Shown: positions 1-7,922 of the stretch, in pieces
How positions within the stretch are numbered: position 1 is the first letter of the stretch
Layout: each line of letters starts with the position of its first letter
Position numbers and translations under genes: made by a program
Notes under the pieces: model-generated
Seen by the model: only the letters and a program-made list of their open reading frames with translations
Told to the model about the DNA's origin: nothing
The model's database searches: none
NCBI GenBank assembly: GCA_016218105.1
Contig: JACRET010000017.1
Span: 1 to 38,813, forward strand
DNA length: 38,813 nt
Source: Deltaproteobacteria bacterium
Lineage (GTDB): Bacteria > Desulfobacterota > GWC2-55-46
Direction of reading: 5' to 3'

Positions 1-1521
1 GGCGTATTGCTCGAGCTCCTCATTTGACCTGGCGAGCTCTTTTGCCTGCCTTCCGGCAAGTTCTTCGGCCTTTTTCCGTTTCGTTATGTCGGTTGAAAAA
101 CCGCATACGGCGTAAGGAATCGCTTTAGAGTCCAGCAGGGGGAACTTGATGGTTATGTAGGTATGGGCGCCGTCGCTCTGGAGTATCGTCTCTTCGAACT
201 CCTCGGATGTCCCTGGCTCAATGGCCTTAACGTCATTTCCCCTGAGGGCGGCGGCGATCTCCTTCGGGAAAAGATCATGGTCGGTTTTTCCTGAGACGAA
301 TCCGTTGGTAGTGTTGAAGATAACTTCATATCTATGGTTAACCAGGATGTATTTGCCTTCCAGGTCTTTAAGGTAGATTACGGCAGTGGAATTATTCATG
401 ATCGACCTTAATCGGGACTCGCTCTCGGTCAGGGCGCCTTCCATCCTCTTTCTCTCGGCGATCTCATCTCCAAGTTTCTGGTTTACCGCGTCCGTTGCCT
501 TCTCGCGGTCTATCGCGGTCTGGCCGAAATAGAAGGCAAGCGGAAGGAGCACTGCGATGATGGCGCCTGCGCCTAATATGGCAACCGGAAGGCTCGATCT
601 CATGCCTCTTAGCGTCTCGGCCCTTGGCCAGGCCGTTACCCGCCAGAGGCTATCCGAGATGCTGAACCCGGAATCGACCGCCCATGCGTCCCGCCCCTGG
701 TCGTTAGACCTGTATATCTCCTCATTATTGTTCCGGACAGCTACCGCGTATCCGCCCTCGAACTCATGGAGGAGTATGGAGTCCATCAATTCCTGGATAT
801 TGAAAACACCCGCTATAACACCTTCAAATCTGCCCTTTGCATAAACAGGGACGGTTATCATGATGACACTGCCGCCGTCAGGCAACGCGACCTTGGGAGA
901 GATCGACGCATCCAGCCCGTTCTTCGCCTTGATTAACGCGCTTTGCCGCGTTTCTTTCAGGCTGAAGTCTTTATCATGCTCCCCGGATACAGGCACAGAC
1001 CATTCCACGAAGCCTCTGTCGTTTATCCATCCGATGGCCCTGTAACCGGCGTAATGGCTTATGTAGAGATTGGCGTCAGCTTCCCATTCGTTTCTCCCGG
1101 GCCGGCCCTTCTTCTCCCACCTTTTCGCCATTCGTTCAAGAGACAGTACGCGTTCCTCTATATTGTCCTGTACGTGGCTGGTGATCTCGTTGGATTTTAG
1201 TTTGACCGTCCGCTCTATATATGAAAGTTCCTGAGTCGAGGATGTCTTCCAGAAAATGACCGTCCCGGAAAATATCACGCCCCCTATTATGAAAGGCAGT
1301 AATACGCGCATCCTCCTTGTGCTTGAGCAGCTTAAGCCTAAAACAGATAAAAAGACGGAAAGGAAGATTAACTGAGCCGAAATAGGGTTTTGTTCCGGAT
1401 TGAGAGAGACGGCCGAAGCCCCGGCAGGGCTAAAAAGAAATAACTGAAGAATAAAGCCAAAAAGCATCCTGTAAACAGTTGAAAGAATGTGCCTATTTTT
1501 GGATAAGCAGCTGGAATTCAT
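1..1521 (-). CDS. Membrane CHASE-PAS sensor, probable histidine kinase (3' end outside window)
   Basis: The reading frame is open from an ATG at 1519-1521 to the left edge (507 codons, no stop), so the C-terminus is missing. Hydrophobic segments lie near residues 18-32, 45-62 and 67-83. A periplasmic region of about 220 residues follows, containing the CHASE-like signature GYRAIGWIN, then a fourth membrane helix at about 307-332. A cytoplasmic coiled coil (EIAERKRMEGAL) leads to a PAS domain at about 367-480, which ends in the usual STDITKRKKAEE. The last visible residues, ARSNEELEQYA, match the linker that in this family normally precedes a HisKA domain. A histidine kinase output is therefore likely, but it is inferred and not seen. 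CHASE domains bind small extracellular ligands; the ligand here is unknown. The gene is transcribed away from the rest of the window and has no same-strand partner visible. Confidence 0.85.
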   Translation of the reverse strand, partial: MNSSCLSKNRHILSTVYRMLFGFILQLFLFSPAGASAVSLNPEQNPISAQLIFLSVFLSVLGLSCSSTRRMRVLLPFIIGGVIFSGTVIFWKTSSTQELSYIERTVKLKSNEITSHVQDNIEERVLSLERMAKRWEKKGRPGRNEWEADANLYISHYAGYRAIGWINDRGFVEWSVPVSGEHDKDFSLKETRQSALIKAKNGLDASISPKVALPDGGSVIMITVPVYAKGRFEGVIAGVFNIQELMDSILLHEFEGGYAVAVRNNNEEIYRSNDQGRDAWAVDSGFSISDSLWRVTAWPRAETLRGMRSSLPVAILGAGAIIAVLLPLAFYFGQTAIDREKATDAVNQKLGDEIAERKRMEGALTESESRLRSIMNNSTAVIYLKDLEGKYILVNHRYEVIFNTTNGFVSGKTDHDLFPKEIAAALRGNDVKAIEPGTSEEFEETILQSDGAHTYITIKFPLLDSKAIPYAVCGFSTDITKRKKAEELAGRQAKELARSNEELEQYA

Positions 1522-1533
1522 AAGCTTTTTGGT

Positions 1534-1559
1534 GGTTTAAAGTTTAGTGTTCTTAAACC
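1534..1559. repeat. Inverted repeat upstream of the CHASE-PAS gene
   Basis: GGTTTAA (1534-1540) and TTAAACC (1553-1559) form a 7-bp dyad with a 12-nt centre. It lies 13-38 nt upstream of the sensor start codon, where a promoter or leader would be. It could be an operator or an mRNA hairpin; a dyad this short could also be chance. Confidence 0.3.
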
Positions 1560-1635
1560 AGACATTGAGTGGAGGTTTCAGGATTATAGATTTTTGAGGA
1601 GGTGGTTGTCAATTGCTAAATCATGGCAGGTTTTT

Positions 1636-1670
1636 TAGCAGGCTGCTGAAAAAGTCCATCTGCTTCGTTG
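1636..1670 (+). repeat. Dispersed repeat family 1, copy a (partial)
   Basis: It starts TAGCAGGCTGCTGAAAAAGT and continues CCATCTGCTTCGTTG, identical over this stretch to the copy at 2173. After 1670 the match decays, so this is one end of an element rather than a full copy. Confidence 0.75.
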
Positions 1671-1727
1671 GCATCAAATCGTCCTGCGGCATTTATGGAG
1701 GGAAAAGACACTGAGTGAGATGATCTT

Positions 1728-1754
1728 AATGGCCTCCCTTTATGGGAGGCCATT
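1728..1754. terminator. Perfect 11-bp stem-loop after the DUF2267 gene
   Basis: AATGGCCTCCC (1728-1738) pairs perfectly with GGGAGGCCATT (1744-1754) across a 5-nt loop. It begins 8 nt beyond the DUF2267 stop codon (minus strand) and probably ends or protects that transcript. No T-run follows on the minus strand, so it is not a textbook intrinsic terminator. Confidence 0.55.
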
Positions 1755-1762
1755 AAATAAGG

Positions 1763-2143
1763 TCACGCGTTTTCGAATTCCTCGGCGATTTCCGAAGGCA
1801 TATCGTATTCAAGCTCTGTTAGCGTGTCTTCCCCGACAGCTTTTTTTGTGTTGTGGAAAATGGTGTCGACCAGCTCTCTGGCCTCATCGTCGTTTAGGCC
1901 GAACTGCGTGCCGATCTCCGCCACATATTCGTCTATTGAGATGTCGAGCAGGCGCGCCTGATGTCCGACAAGTCTGTCATAAGTGAGAGGCTCCGGGAGT
2001 TTTTCGGTGAGTTTTCTGGCCTGGGGTTCTTCCATTGAGCTTGCGAGTATCCCCAAGACCGCCTTTATGGCGGCATCCGCGGTATCCGGGTCTTTTATAA
2101 AACCAAGGTTTTCCACATCGTTTACGAATTTCTGGTATTCCAT
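1763..2143 (-). CDS. DUF2267 family protein
   Basis: A 126-residue, largely helical acidic protein with the features of the DUF2267 family: N-terminal MEYQKFVNDVENLGFIKD, a central run of alternating helices (DAAIKAVLGILASSM) and a C-terminal tail ending MPSEIAEEFENA. The start is the ATG at 2141-2143 because a strong AAGGAGG lies 7 nt upstream. The frame stays open for 24 more codons upstream, but those codons read through a dispersed repeat and are not coding. Function in the family is unknown; members are often two-lobed and sometimes accompany stress genes. The gene is monocistronic, with a palindromic hairpin downstream and a repeat element immediately upstream of its leader, so its promoter may lie inside the repeat. 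Confidence 0.85.
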   Translation of the reverse strand: MEYQKFVNDVENLGFIKDPDTADAAIKAVLGILASSMEEPQARKLTEKLPEPLTYDRLVGHQARLLDISIDEYVAEIGTQFGLNDDEARELVDTIFHNTKKAVGEDTLTELEYDMPSEIAEEFENA

Positions 2144-2172
2144 ATAAAACCTCCTTTTGTATTCGTGTCTTA

Positions 2173-2297
2173 ACAGGCTGCTGAAAAAGTCCATCTGCTT
2201 CGTTGTCTTCGTCACTCGTCACTGCGGCATACAGACAGAGTACGCCGCATTCCTCGCTTCTCGACGCCTCGCATCCGGAGCTTTTTGAACAGCCTGT
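2173..2297. repeat. Dispersed repeat family 1, copy b (full, terminal inverted repeats)
   Basis: A 125-bp element. Its left end ACAGGCTGCTGAAAAAG and its right end (read on the minus strand) ACAGGCTGTTCAAAAAG match at 15 of 17 positions. The centre holds a hairpin: GCGGCATAC (2224-2232), loop AGACAGA, GTACGCCGC (2240-2248), with one mismatch. A further right-end-like piece, AACAGGGTGCTGAAAAA on the minus strand, sits at about 2311-2328. It carries no coding capacity, so it resembles a MITE- or REP-type non-autonomous element. It occupies most of the 419-nt gap between 2144 and 2562. Confidence 0.8.
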
Positions 2298-2535
2298 ATT
2301 AATTTCTGGTTTTTCAGCACCCTGTTAAAGGGCTTTGTCTCCCAGGAGCATGAAAGGTAAAAAGGAGTTTTCGGACAGGAGACTGCGGCTGTTAAAGGGG
2401 AAGAGGGCCGTTTAAACCTCTTTTAATTAAAACACAGAAGGTCTTTTTGTCAATCGGGCGCGAAAATCCCGGCATCCTCCTTGTATTGACTTGACAGCTG
2501 TTCTTATGATACGGATTGTCTTGCAGACGTAAATT

Positions 2536-2541
2536 TATAAT
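2536..2541 (+). promoter_or_regulatory. Possible -10 box for the ATP-grasp gene
   Basis: A perfect TATAAT lies 21 nt upstream of the ATG at 2563. A TTGACA occurs at 2491-2496, but it is too far away to pair with this box, and no good -35 is found at 16-18 nt. The ATG has no clear Shine-Dalgarno, so the transcript leader would be very short. Confidence 0.35.
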
Positions 2542-2562
2542 GAAAGGTTTTTCGCCAAATCC

Positions 2563-4023
2563 ATGAAAGAACTCTCGATTAAACCGGAAAGGTTTCAGCA
2601 AAGCATGGTAGAGGCCTTTGGGGCGGTCTCCCGGACAGAAGCCGATGAGCTTTACGGGAACCTTATCGCTCGTTCCCTTAAGACAGGGTTCACTTACCAG
2701 AGGGCCGGGGGAAAGGTCGAGGCGATCCATCTCATGCTTGTGCCGGCATTTTTTACGGCTGAGCAGGTTTCTTACCTTTCAGCGCTGGCGCATGCCGTGA
2801 AGCGAGGGGTAGAGGCGGCATACAGGGCGTGGTTTGATGACAGCGAGATCGCGGCCTTGCTTCCTTTCGAGGAGGATGAAGAAAAGTGGATAAGGGCGGC
2901 ACGGAGCGGGTCCAAAGCAGCCGAGCCTCTCTGGTACAGGCTTGATTCGCACTTCAATATGAAGGAGAAGGCCTGGAAGGACAGCATCTCTATCTTCGAG
3001 ATAAATGGATGCGCCGTAGGGGGCATCCACTACGGCCCTGCCGCGGAGCATCTGTTCTTCGATACCGTAATGCCCTTGATAAGTAAATACCTGCCTGAAC
3101 TGCCTCTGATTGGAAAAAGCCCTGATCTGAGAGAGCTGCTCTATCTTTACGCGGCGCGGCAAGCCAAATTAATAGGGCGAAACAGATTAAATTTTATTTT
3201 TTGCGAGGATAACACAGCTGACGAAGGCATAACCGAGGGGCCGTATATTGTGGAATTCTTAAAAGGCATCGGTTGTAACGCAGAGCTTGCCGACCCCAGG
3301 GAGCTTCACATAAAAAAAGACGAGGTCTGGTTCAAGGATACGCCCGTCGACATCATATACAGGAATTTCGAGTTAAGGGATATACTGGAGATGGAGAGGG
3401 AGGGCGGCAGTATGGAGGCGTTGCGGCTGGCATTCTTTAAAAACCAGGCGATCTCCTCGCTTTGCGGCGACTTTGACCATAAATCCATGTGGGAGGTCTT
3501 GACCTCGGGCAGGTTTGATAAATACTTTAATGAGGAAGACGCGAAGCTGTTTAAAAAACATCTCCTCTGGACAAGGACATTAAAAGAAGGCATGACTACA
3601 GGGCCGTGCGGCGAGCCTGTAGACCTTATGCCATATACAGCAAGGAACAAAGATGGGCTGGTGCTCAAACCCAACCGTCTTTGCGGCGGATATGGCGTAA
3701 CCATCGGAAGGACAAGCTCGGAAGCTGACTGGGAGGCCTCCGTAAGCTCGGCCTTAAAAGGGGGCGAGGCGTGGGTTGTGCAGAGATTCAGCGAACCCGA
3801 GGGATTCAAGTTCCCTCTCTTCGAGGACGGCAGTCTCGCCTTTGAAGATCACAATATAGTGTACGGCCTCTCCGCCACGCCGGACGGCACAGGCATACTC
3901 GGAAGGGCTTCGAGGCAGAACGTGGTAAATGTGGCGCAGCAGGGCGGGCTCATGCCGGTACTAAGGCTTGCGGAGGGCGGGGGAGGGCTTAACATGCCGA
4001 TAAAAGAACGACTGAAGGCTTAA
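2563..4023 (+). CDS. ATP-grasp-like (circularly permuted type) protein of unknown substrate
   Basis: A 486-residue soluble protein. The C-terminal half carries ATP-grasp-like signatures: VDIIYRNFELRDIL (about 265-278), a phosphate-loop-like LVLKPNRLCGGYGVTIG near 366-382, then AWVVQRF. These resemble circularly permuted ATP-grasp ligases, the glutathionylspermidine-synthase-like fold. The region LNFIFCEDN...AELADPRELHI before it matches the pre-ATP domain of that fold. The family as a whole forms amide bonds, but no substrate can be named from the sequence. It lies 58 nt upstream of tldD on the same strand, suggesting a peptide-related role or simple co-transcription. A TATAAT at 4062-4067 could also give tldD its own promoter. 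The family call is from motif resemblance only; a diverged non-ligase is possible. Confidence 0.6.
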   Translation: MKELSIKPERFQQSMVEAFGAVSRTEADELYGNLIARSLKTGFTYQRAGGKVEAIHLMLVPAFFTAEQVSYLSALAHAVKRGVEAAYRAWFDDSEIAALLPFEEDEEKWIRAARSGSKAAEPLWYRLDSHFNMKEKAWKDSISIFEINGCAVGGIHYGPAAEHLFFDTVMPLISKYLPELPLIGKSPDLRELLYLYAARQAKLIGRNRLNFIFCEDNTADEGITEGPYIVEFLKGIGCNAELADPRELHIKKDEVWFKDTPVDIIYRNFELRDILEMEREGGSMEALRLAFFKNQAISSLCGDFDHKSMWEVLTSGRFDKYFNEEDAKLFKKHLLWTRTLKEGMTTGPCGEPVDLMPYTARNKDGLVLKPNRLCGGYGVTIGRTSSEADWEASVSSALKGGEAWVVQRFSEPEGFKFPLFEDGSLAFEDHNIVYGLSATPDGTGILGRASRQNVVNVAQQGGLMPVLRLAEGGGGLNMPIKERLKA

Positions 4024-4081
4024 GCGGCCGCCTTAGACGAAAGCCAGGGATTTTTTAACCGTATAATTATTCGGAGCTATA

Positions 4082-5527
4082 TTGAAACCCCTTTTGAAAT
4101 CCACCATAGAATACCTGAGAAAGAAAGGGGTAGACTATGGAGACATAAGGTTCGAGCGCGTAAAGAGCGAATCTATCCAGGTCAAGGACGGAGCGGTAGA
4201 GGGGTTTTCAAGGGACTCGTCCCTCGGCATCGGCATAAGGGTGCTCTATAAGGGCGCCTGGGGGTTTGCGGCTACAAATATGCTGACCGATGCGGGGGTA
4301 AAGAGGGCGGCTGACGAGGCCTTCATGATAGCCGCGGCCTTCGCCTCTGTAAACGTAAAAAAAACCGTCCTGACCGAAGCAGTGCCACATATCGACAGCT
4401 ACACAGCCCCGTTCAAGATAGACCCGTTCAGCATCCCGCCGGAAGAGAAGATAGAGACGCTGCTGGACCTCACCGAAACGGCGATGAGGGCCAAAGGCAT
4501 CGCTATCGCTGAGGCGTTCATGGAGTTCTCTAAATCCGACAAGGAATTCTTAAGCACCGAGGGCGCTCACATATCGCAATCGATTATCACGAGCGGCGGC
4601 GGATACCATGTGATAGCCGAAGACAAGAACGACGCCCAGAAGAGGTCCTATCCTGACGGCCATCACGGCCTCTTTGCCACCAAGGGCTACGAACTCATCG
4701 GTGAGCTGGATATGAAGGGGAGCCTGGAACGCGTCACGCGCGAAGCCAGAGAGCTCCTTAAGGCAAAAGAGTGCCCCGCCGGGGTGACTGATATTATCAT
4801 CGACGGCTCCCAGCTCGCGCTCCAGCTCCATGAGTCGTGCGGACATCCCGCTGAGCTTGACAGGGTGCTGGGTTCAGAGGTCGGCTTCGCTGGCGGGAGC
4901 TTCCTGAGCCTGGAGAAGCGCGGGAGCTTCAGATACGGCTCAAAGGACGTGAACATCTACGCCGACCCGAACCATTCGGGCGGGGCGGGAAGTTACAGAT
5001 ATGACGACGAAGGGGTAAGGGTAGAGAGGGTCGATATCGTAAAAGACGGCGTTTTTCTTAACTACCTCACGTCAAGGGAGAGCGCCGCCGCTCTTGGCGG
5101 GCGCTCTAACGGCTCCATGAGGGCGGAGAGATGGAGCGGGATGCCGCTTATAAGGATGAGTAACGTCTGCATGGAGCCTGGGAACGCCTCGCTCTCCGAT
5201 CTAATAGCGGATACGAAGGACGGGCTCTTTCTTTCCACCAACAGGAGCTGGTCGATAGATGATCTGAGGCTGAACTTCCAGTTTGGCACTGAAATAGCTT
5301 ACGAGATAAAAAACGGCAGGATCGGGCAGGTATTCAAAAATCCCGTATACTACGGCATTACTCCGAAGTTCTGGGCCTCATGCGACGGGGTCTGCAATAA
5401 AGACGAGTGGCGGATATGGGGGCTCAACAGCTGCGCCAAAGGCGAGCCGATGCAGGTGGCGCACGTGGGGCACGGCGCCTCTCCCGCAAGGTTCAGGTCC
5501 GTCTCCGTCGGCGTATCGAGGGATTAG
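4082..5527 (+). CDS. tldD: TldD-family metalloprotease
   Basis: A 481-residue protein with the TldD zinc motif HExxxH at 250-255 (HESCGH) inside LALQLHESCGHPAELDRVLG, and a cysteine-containing, glycine-rich C-terminus (SCAKGEPMQVAHVGHGASPARF). In the known TldD/TldE heterodimer this subunit carries the zinc active site that digests unfolded peptides, including microcin B17 precursors and CcdA. The start is TTG at 4082-4084, supported by GGAG at 4073-4076 and by the conserved N-terminus that begins directly after it. The stop codon directly abuts the ATG of the TldE partner, so translation is probably coupled. The protein is cytoplasmic. Its substrate in this organism is unknown. Confidence 0.9.
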   Translation: MKPLLKSTIEYLRKKGVDYGDIRFERVKSESIQVKDGAVEGFSRDSSLGIGIRVLYKGAWGFAATNMLTDAGVKRAADEAFMIAAAFASVNVKKTVLTEAVPHIDSYTAPFKIDPFSIPPEEKIETLLDLTETAMRAKGIAIAEAFMEFSKSDKEFLSTEGAHISQSIITSGGGYHVIAEDKNDAQKRSYPDGHHGLFATKGYELIGELDMKGSLERVTREARELLKAKECPAGVTDIIIDGSQLALQLHESCGHPAELDRVLGSEVGFAGGSFLSLEKRGSFRYGSKDVNIYADPNHSGGAGSYRYDDEGVRVERVDIVKDGVFLNYLTSRESAAALGGRSNGSMRAERWSGMPLIRMSNVCMEPGNASLSDLIADTKDGLFLSTNRSWSIDDLRLNFQFGTEIAYEIKNGRIGQVFKNPVYYGITPKFWASCDGVCNKDEWRIWGLNSCAKGEPMQVAHVGHGASPARFRSVSVGVSRD

Positions 5528-6862
5528 ATGCTTAAAGACAAGATACTGGGCGAATCGGAATACATAGTCAATTCCCGCGCCGCCGACTCTATAGAGGTCG
5601 TAACGCACCGCGAGGACGCCTCCACTATCCGCTTCGCCAACTCGGCATTTCATCAGGGCGCGGTGGAGTCAGGCTCTACGGTATACATCAGGGTGATCAT
5701 CGGAAGGAAGGTCGGCATAGCCTCTGTCAACACGCTGGAGCGAGGAGCGCTTAAGGAATGCCTGCATGAGGCGTTGAGCATAGCGGGAAACATGAAGGAA
5801 GAGCCTTTCGAGGTTCGGTTCACGAGGCCTGCCCCGTACAATGACATAAGATCGTATTTTGAAGAAACCGCGAAAGCCTCCTCAGCCGAGTTGGTCTCGC
5901 TCGTCTCATCCGGCTTCAGGAAGGCGTCTTCTTCGGGGATACTGCAGGCGGGCTCGCTTACAACCGCGGCAGGCGAGATCGCCGTAGTCAATACGAACGG
6001 CGTCAGGGCTTACCACCCGTATACTTCCGCTTTCCTGAGTTCCGTAAGCTCAAAAGGCGAGGCGACCGGGTTTAAGTGCGCGACCTCAAAAAATATCTCG
6101 GAGATCGACATCGGCCGCGTCATGGGCGCTTCCGCCGAAAGCTGCCTCCTGGCGCAGTCCCCGCGTGATCTGAAGGCCGGCTCCTATCGGGTTATGCTTG
6201 AGCCTCCGGCCGTAAGCGAACTCCTCCACTGGCTGTCGTACATTGGGTTCGGCGCCAAAAATTACCAGGAGGGCACGAGCTTTTTAAGCGGAAGGCTTGG
6301 AGAGAAGGTAACCGGCGGGAATGTCACCATATACGACGACGCTTTGAGCCCCCTCGGCATGGCGGCCCCTTTTGATATGGAGGGTGCGCCCAAAAGAAGG
6401 ATCGCTTTTATTGAAAAAGGTATCGCCAGGGCCGTAGCGTACGACTCATTTACCGCTTCTTCGGAAGGAACGGAGTCAACAGGTCACGGCGCCTTTCCCG
6501 GGGAGAATGAAGGGCCGCTGCCCGACCATATATTCATGGAATGCGGGGATAAAACATATGGTGAGATGCTGGAATCTCTCGGCACCGGCCTGCTCATAAA
6601 ATCGTTCCATTACGTAAACGGGCTTTTAAGCCCCAGGGAGACACTGATGACGGGCATGACCCGGCACGGGACTTTTTACGTGAAGGATGGAAAGATAGAA
6701 TATCCTGTAAGGCCGTTAAGGTTCATGGAAAATATCATAAAGGCCTTTAACAGGATAGAGCTTGTTTCAAAGGATGCCCAGGTATTCCCGAACCACGGTT
6801 TTCCGTTGAGCTCCGTAACGGCCCCGTGCCTCCTTATAAACGGCTTTAGATTCACCGGCTGA
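5528..6862 (+). CDS. tldE: TldE/PmbA-family partner of TldD
   Basis: A 444-residue paralogue of TldD that lacks the HExxxH zinc site, as expected for TldE (PmbA). It retains the family landmarks GVRAYHPYTSAFLSSV, STGHGAF and SFHYVNGLLSPRETLMTGMTRHG. In characterised systems TldE completes the proteolytic chamber of the TldD/TldE heterodimer without its own metal centre. Its ATG follows the tldD stop with no gap. After it, 66 nt separate it from the REC-PilZ gene, with no hairpin terminator seen. Confidence 0.88.
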   Translation: MLKDKILGESEYIVNSRAADSIEVVTHREDASTIRFANSAFHQGAVESGSTVYIRVIIGRKVGIASVNTLERGALKECLHEALSIAGNMKEEPFEVRFTRPAPYNDIRSYFEETAKASSAELVSLVSSGFRKASSSGILQAGSLTTAAGEIAVVNTNGVRAYHPYTSAFLSSVSSKGEATGFKCATSKNISEIDIGRVMGASAESCLLAQSPRDLKAGSYRVMLEPPAVSELLHWLSYIGFGAKNYQEGTSFLSGRLGEKVTGGNVTIYDDALSPLGMAAPFDMEGAPKRRIAFIEKGIARAVAYDSFTASSEGTESTGHGAFPGENEGPLPDHIFMECGDKTYGEMLESLGTGLLIKSFHYVNGLLSPRETLMTGMTRHGTFYVKDGKIEYPVRPLRFMENIIKAFNRIELVSKDAQVFPNHGFPLSSVTAPCLLINGFRFTG

Positions 6863-6928
6863 TTTCACGCCGCGGCATTGAAACTCTGATATACTTCTTA
6901 TAGAGAATGCAATTAGGGGCTAAGTACT

Positions 6929-7630
6929 ATGGCGTCAAAATCCAAGAGAATACTGGTGGTAGATGATGACGAATTCATAAGGGAGTGCTGTTTTGAACTG
7001 CTCGCTCTGAAGGGCTATGAGGTCGATCTGGCTTCAAACGGGATAGAAGCTATATCAAAGATCGGCTCTTCAAATTATGACCTCGTTATTACAGACGTGA
7101 ATATGCCCAGGCTTGACGGCATCGGGCTCTATCTGGCCGTGCTCAGAGATTACCCTTTTTTGAAGGATAGCTTTGTCTTCATCTCCGGGAACGTAACGGT
7201 TGAAAACGAGGCCGGGGCCATCCTTAAAAAAATGTCTCAAAGAGTGCTTAAAAAACCCTTCAGAGTGGATGAGCTGCTTGAGAGTGTCTCGCAGATCGTC
7301 AATAGGCCGGACAATGGCGGCGGCCGCGGCGCCAAGAGGAGGGAAGAGAGATTTTCCCTTCCGGCTGATTGCGAATTAATGCTTAATGGCCGCGCGCTTA
7401 CGGCAAGGATACTCGACATCTCAATATCAGGCCTCAAGCTCAGGTACCGGGGCGAGCCGCTGGATATAGATGCCGGCGCGGGCGTATACATCGAATGCCC
7501 GGAGTTCAGGAGAAGAGGCCACATAAAATGGTCCAAGTCAGACGACGGATCGGCTATATCCGGCGTACAGCTTACAGAGCCGCTCCCGGTCACCGAGGTG
7601 ATGGAGTTGGCTTCAGGGCGGATTTGTTGA
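6929..7630 (+). CDS. Response regulator: REC-PilZ c-di-GMP-binding protein
   Basis: A 233-residue protein. The receiver domain (about 5-125) has the acidic cluster D12-D14, phosphoacceptor D56 in ITDVNMP, S86 and the conserved lysine in KKPF (108-111). A short Gly-rich linker leads to a PilZ domain (about 135-230). PilZ carries the c-di-GMP-binding RxxxR (R137-R141, in KRREERF) and DxSxxG (D163, S165, G168). Phosphorylation by a sensor kinase would be expected to change the PilZ output, which in this family acts on motility, secretion or polysaccharide machinery. It opens a same-strand run of signalling genes that also encodes the matching cyclase and phosphodiesterase. The start ATG has AGGGG about 10 nt upstream, a rather long spacing. 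Confidence 0.88.
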   Translation: MASKSKRILVVDDDEFIRECCFELLALKGYEVDLASNGIEAISKIGSSNYDLVITDVNMPRLDGIGLYLAVLRDYPFLKDSFVFISGNVTVENEAGAILKKMSQRVLKKPFRVDELLESVSQIVNRPDNGGGRGAKRREERFSLPADCELMLNGRALTARILDISISGLKLRYRGEPLDIDAGAGVYIECPEFRRRGHIKWSKSDDGSAISGVQLTEPLPVTEVMELASGRIC

Positions 7631-7922
7631 AAAACGGAACCCAAACCCCTTCGTTTGCGCTCCTTCAAGACGACTACGCAAGACCCCGGCACTCGTACTT
7701 CTCAAACAAACAATAACTTCAGAGGCCGCAAAGCCCTGCAAGAGGTTTATTTTATCTACCCCCCCCGCATCCCCCTTTTTCTCAACTCATTGTTTTTTTT
7801 AAAAAATCCTTCTACATAGCTCCTGAATTTGATAGAATGCTGCCAGACTGAAAATGCATGGCAAGCGCATTACCTCATCTGCTGAGGGGGATCAATCGCA
7901 ACTGTTCTCCTTACGGGGTTTT

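Noticed and set aside
2144-2215. 24-codon N-terminal extension of the DUF2267 protein
   Set aside because: The extension crosses the end of a dispersed repeat, and a strong ribosome site supports the ATG at 2143.
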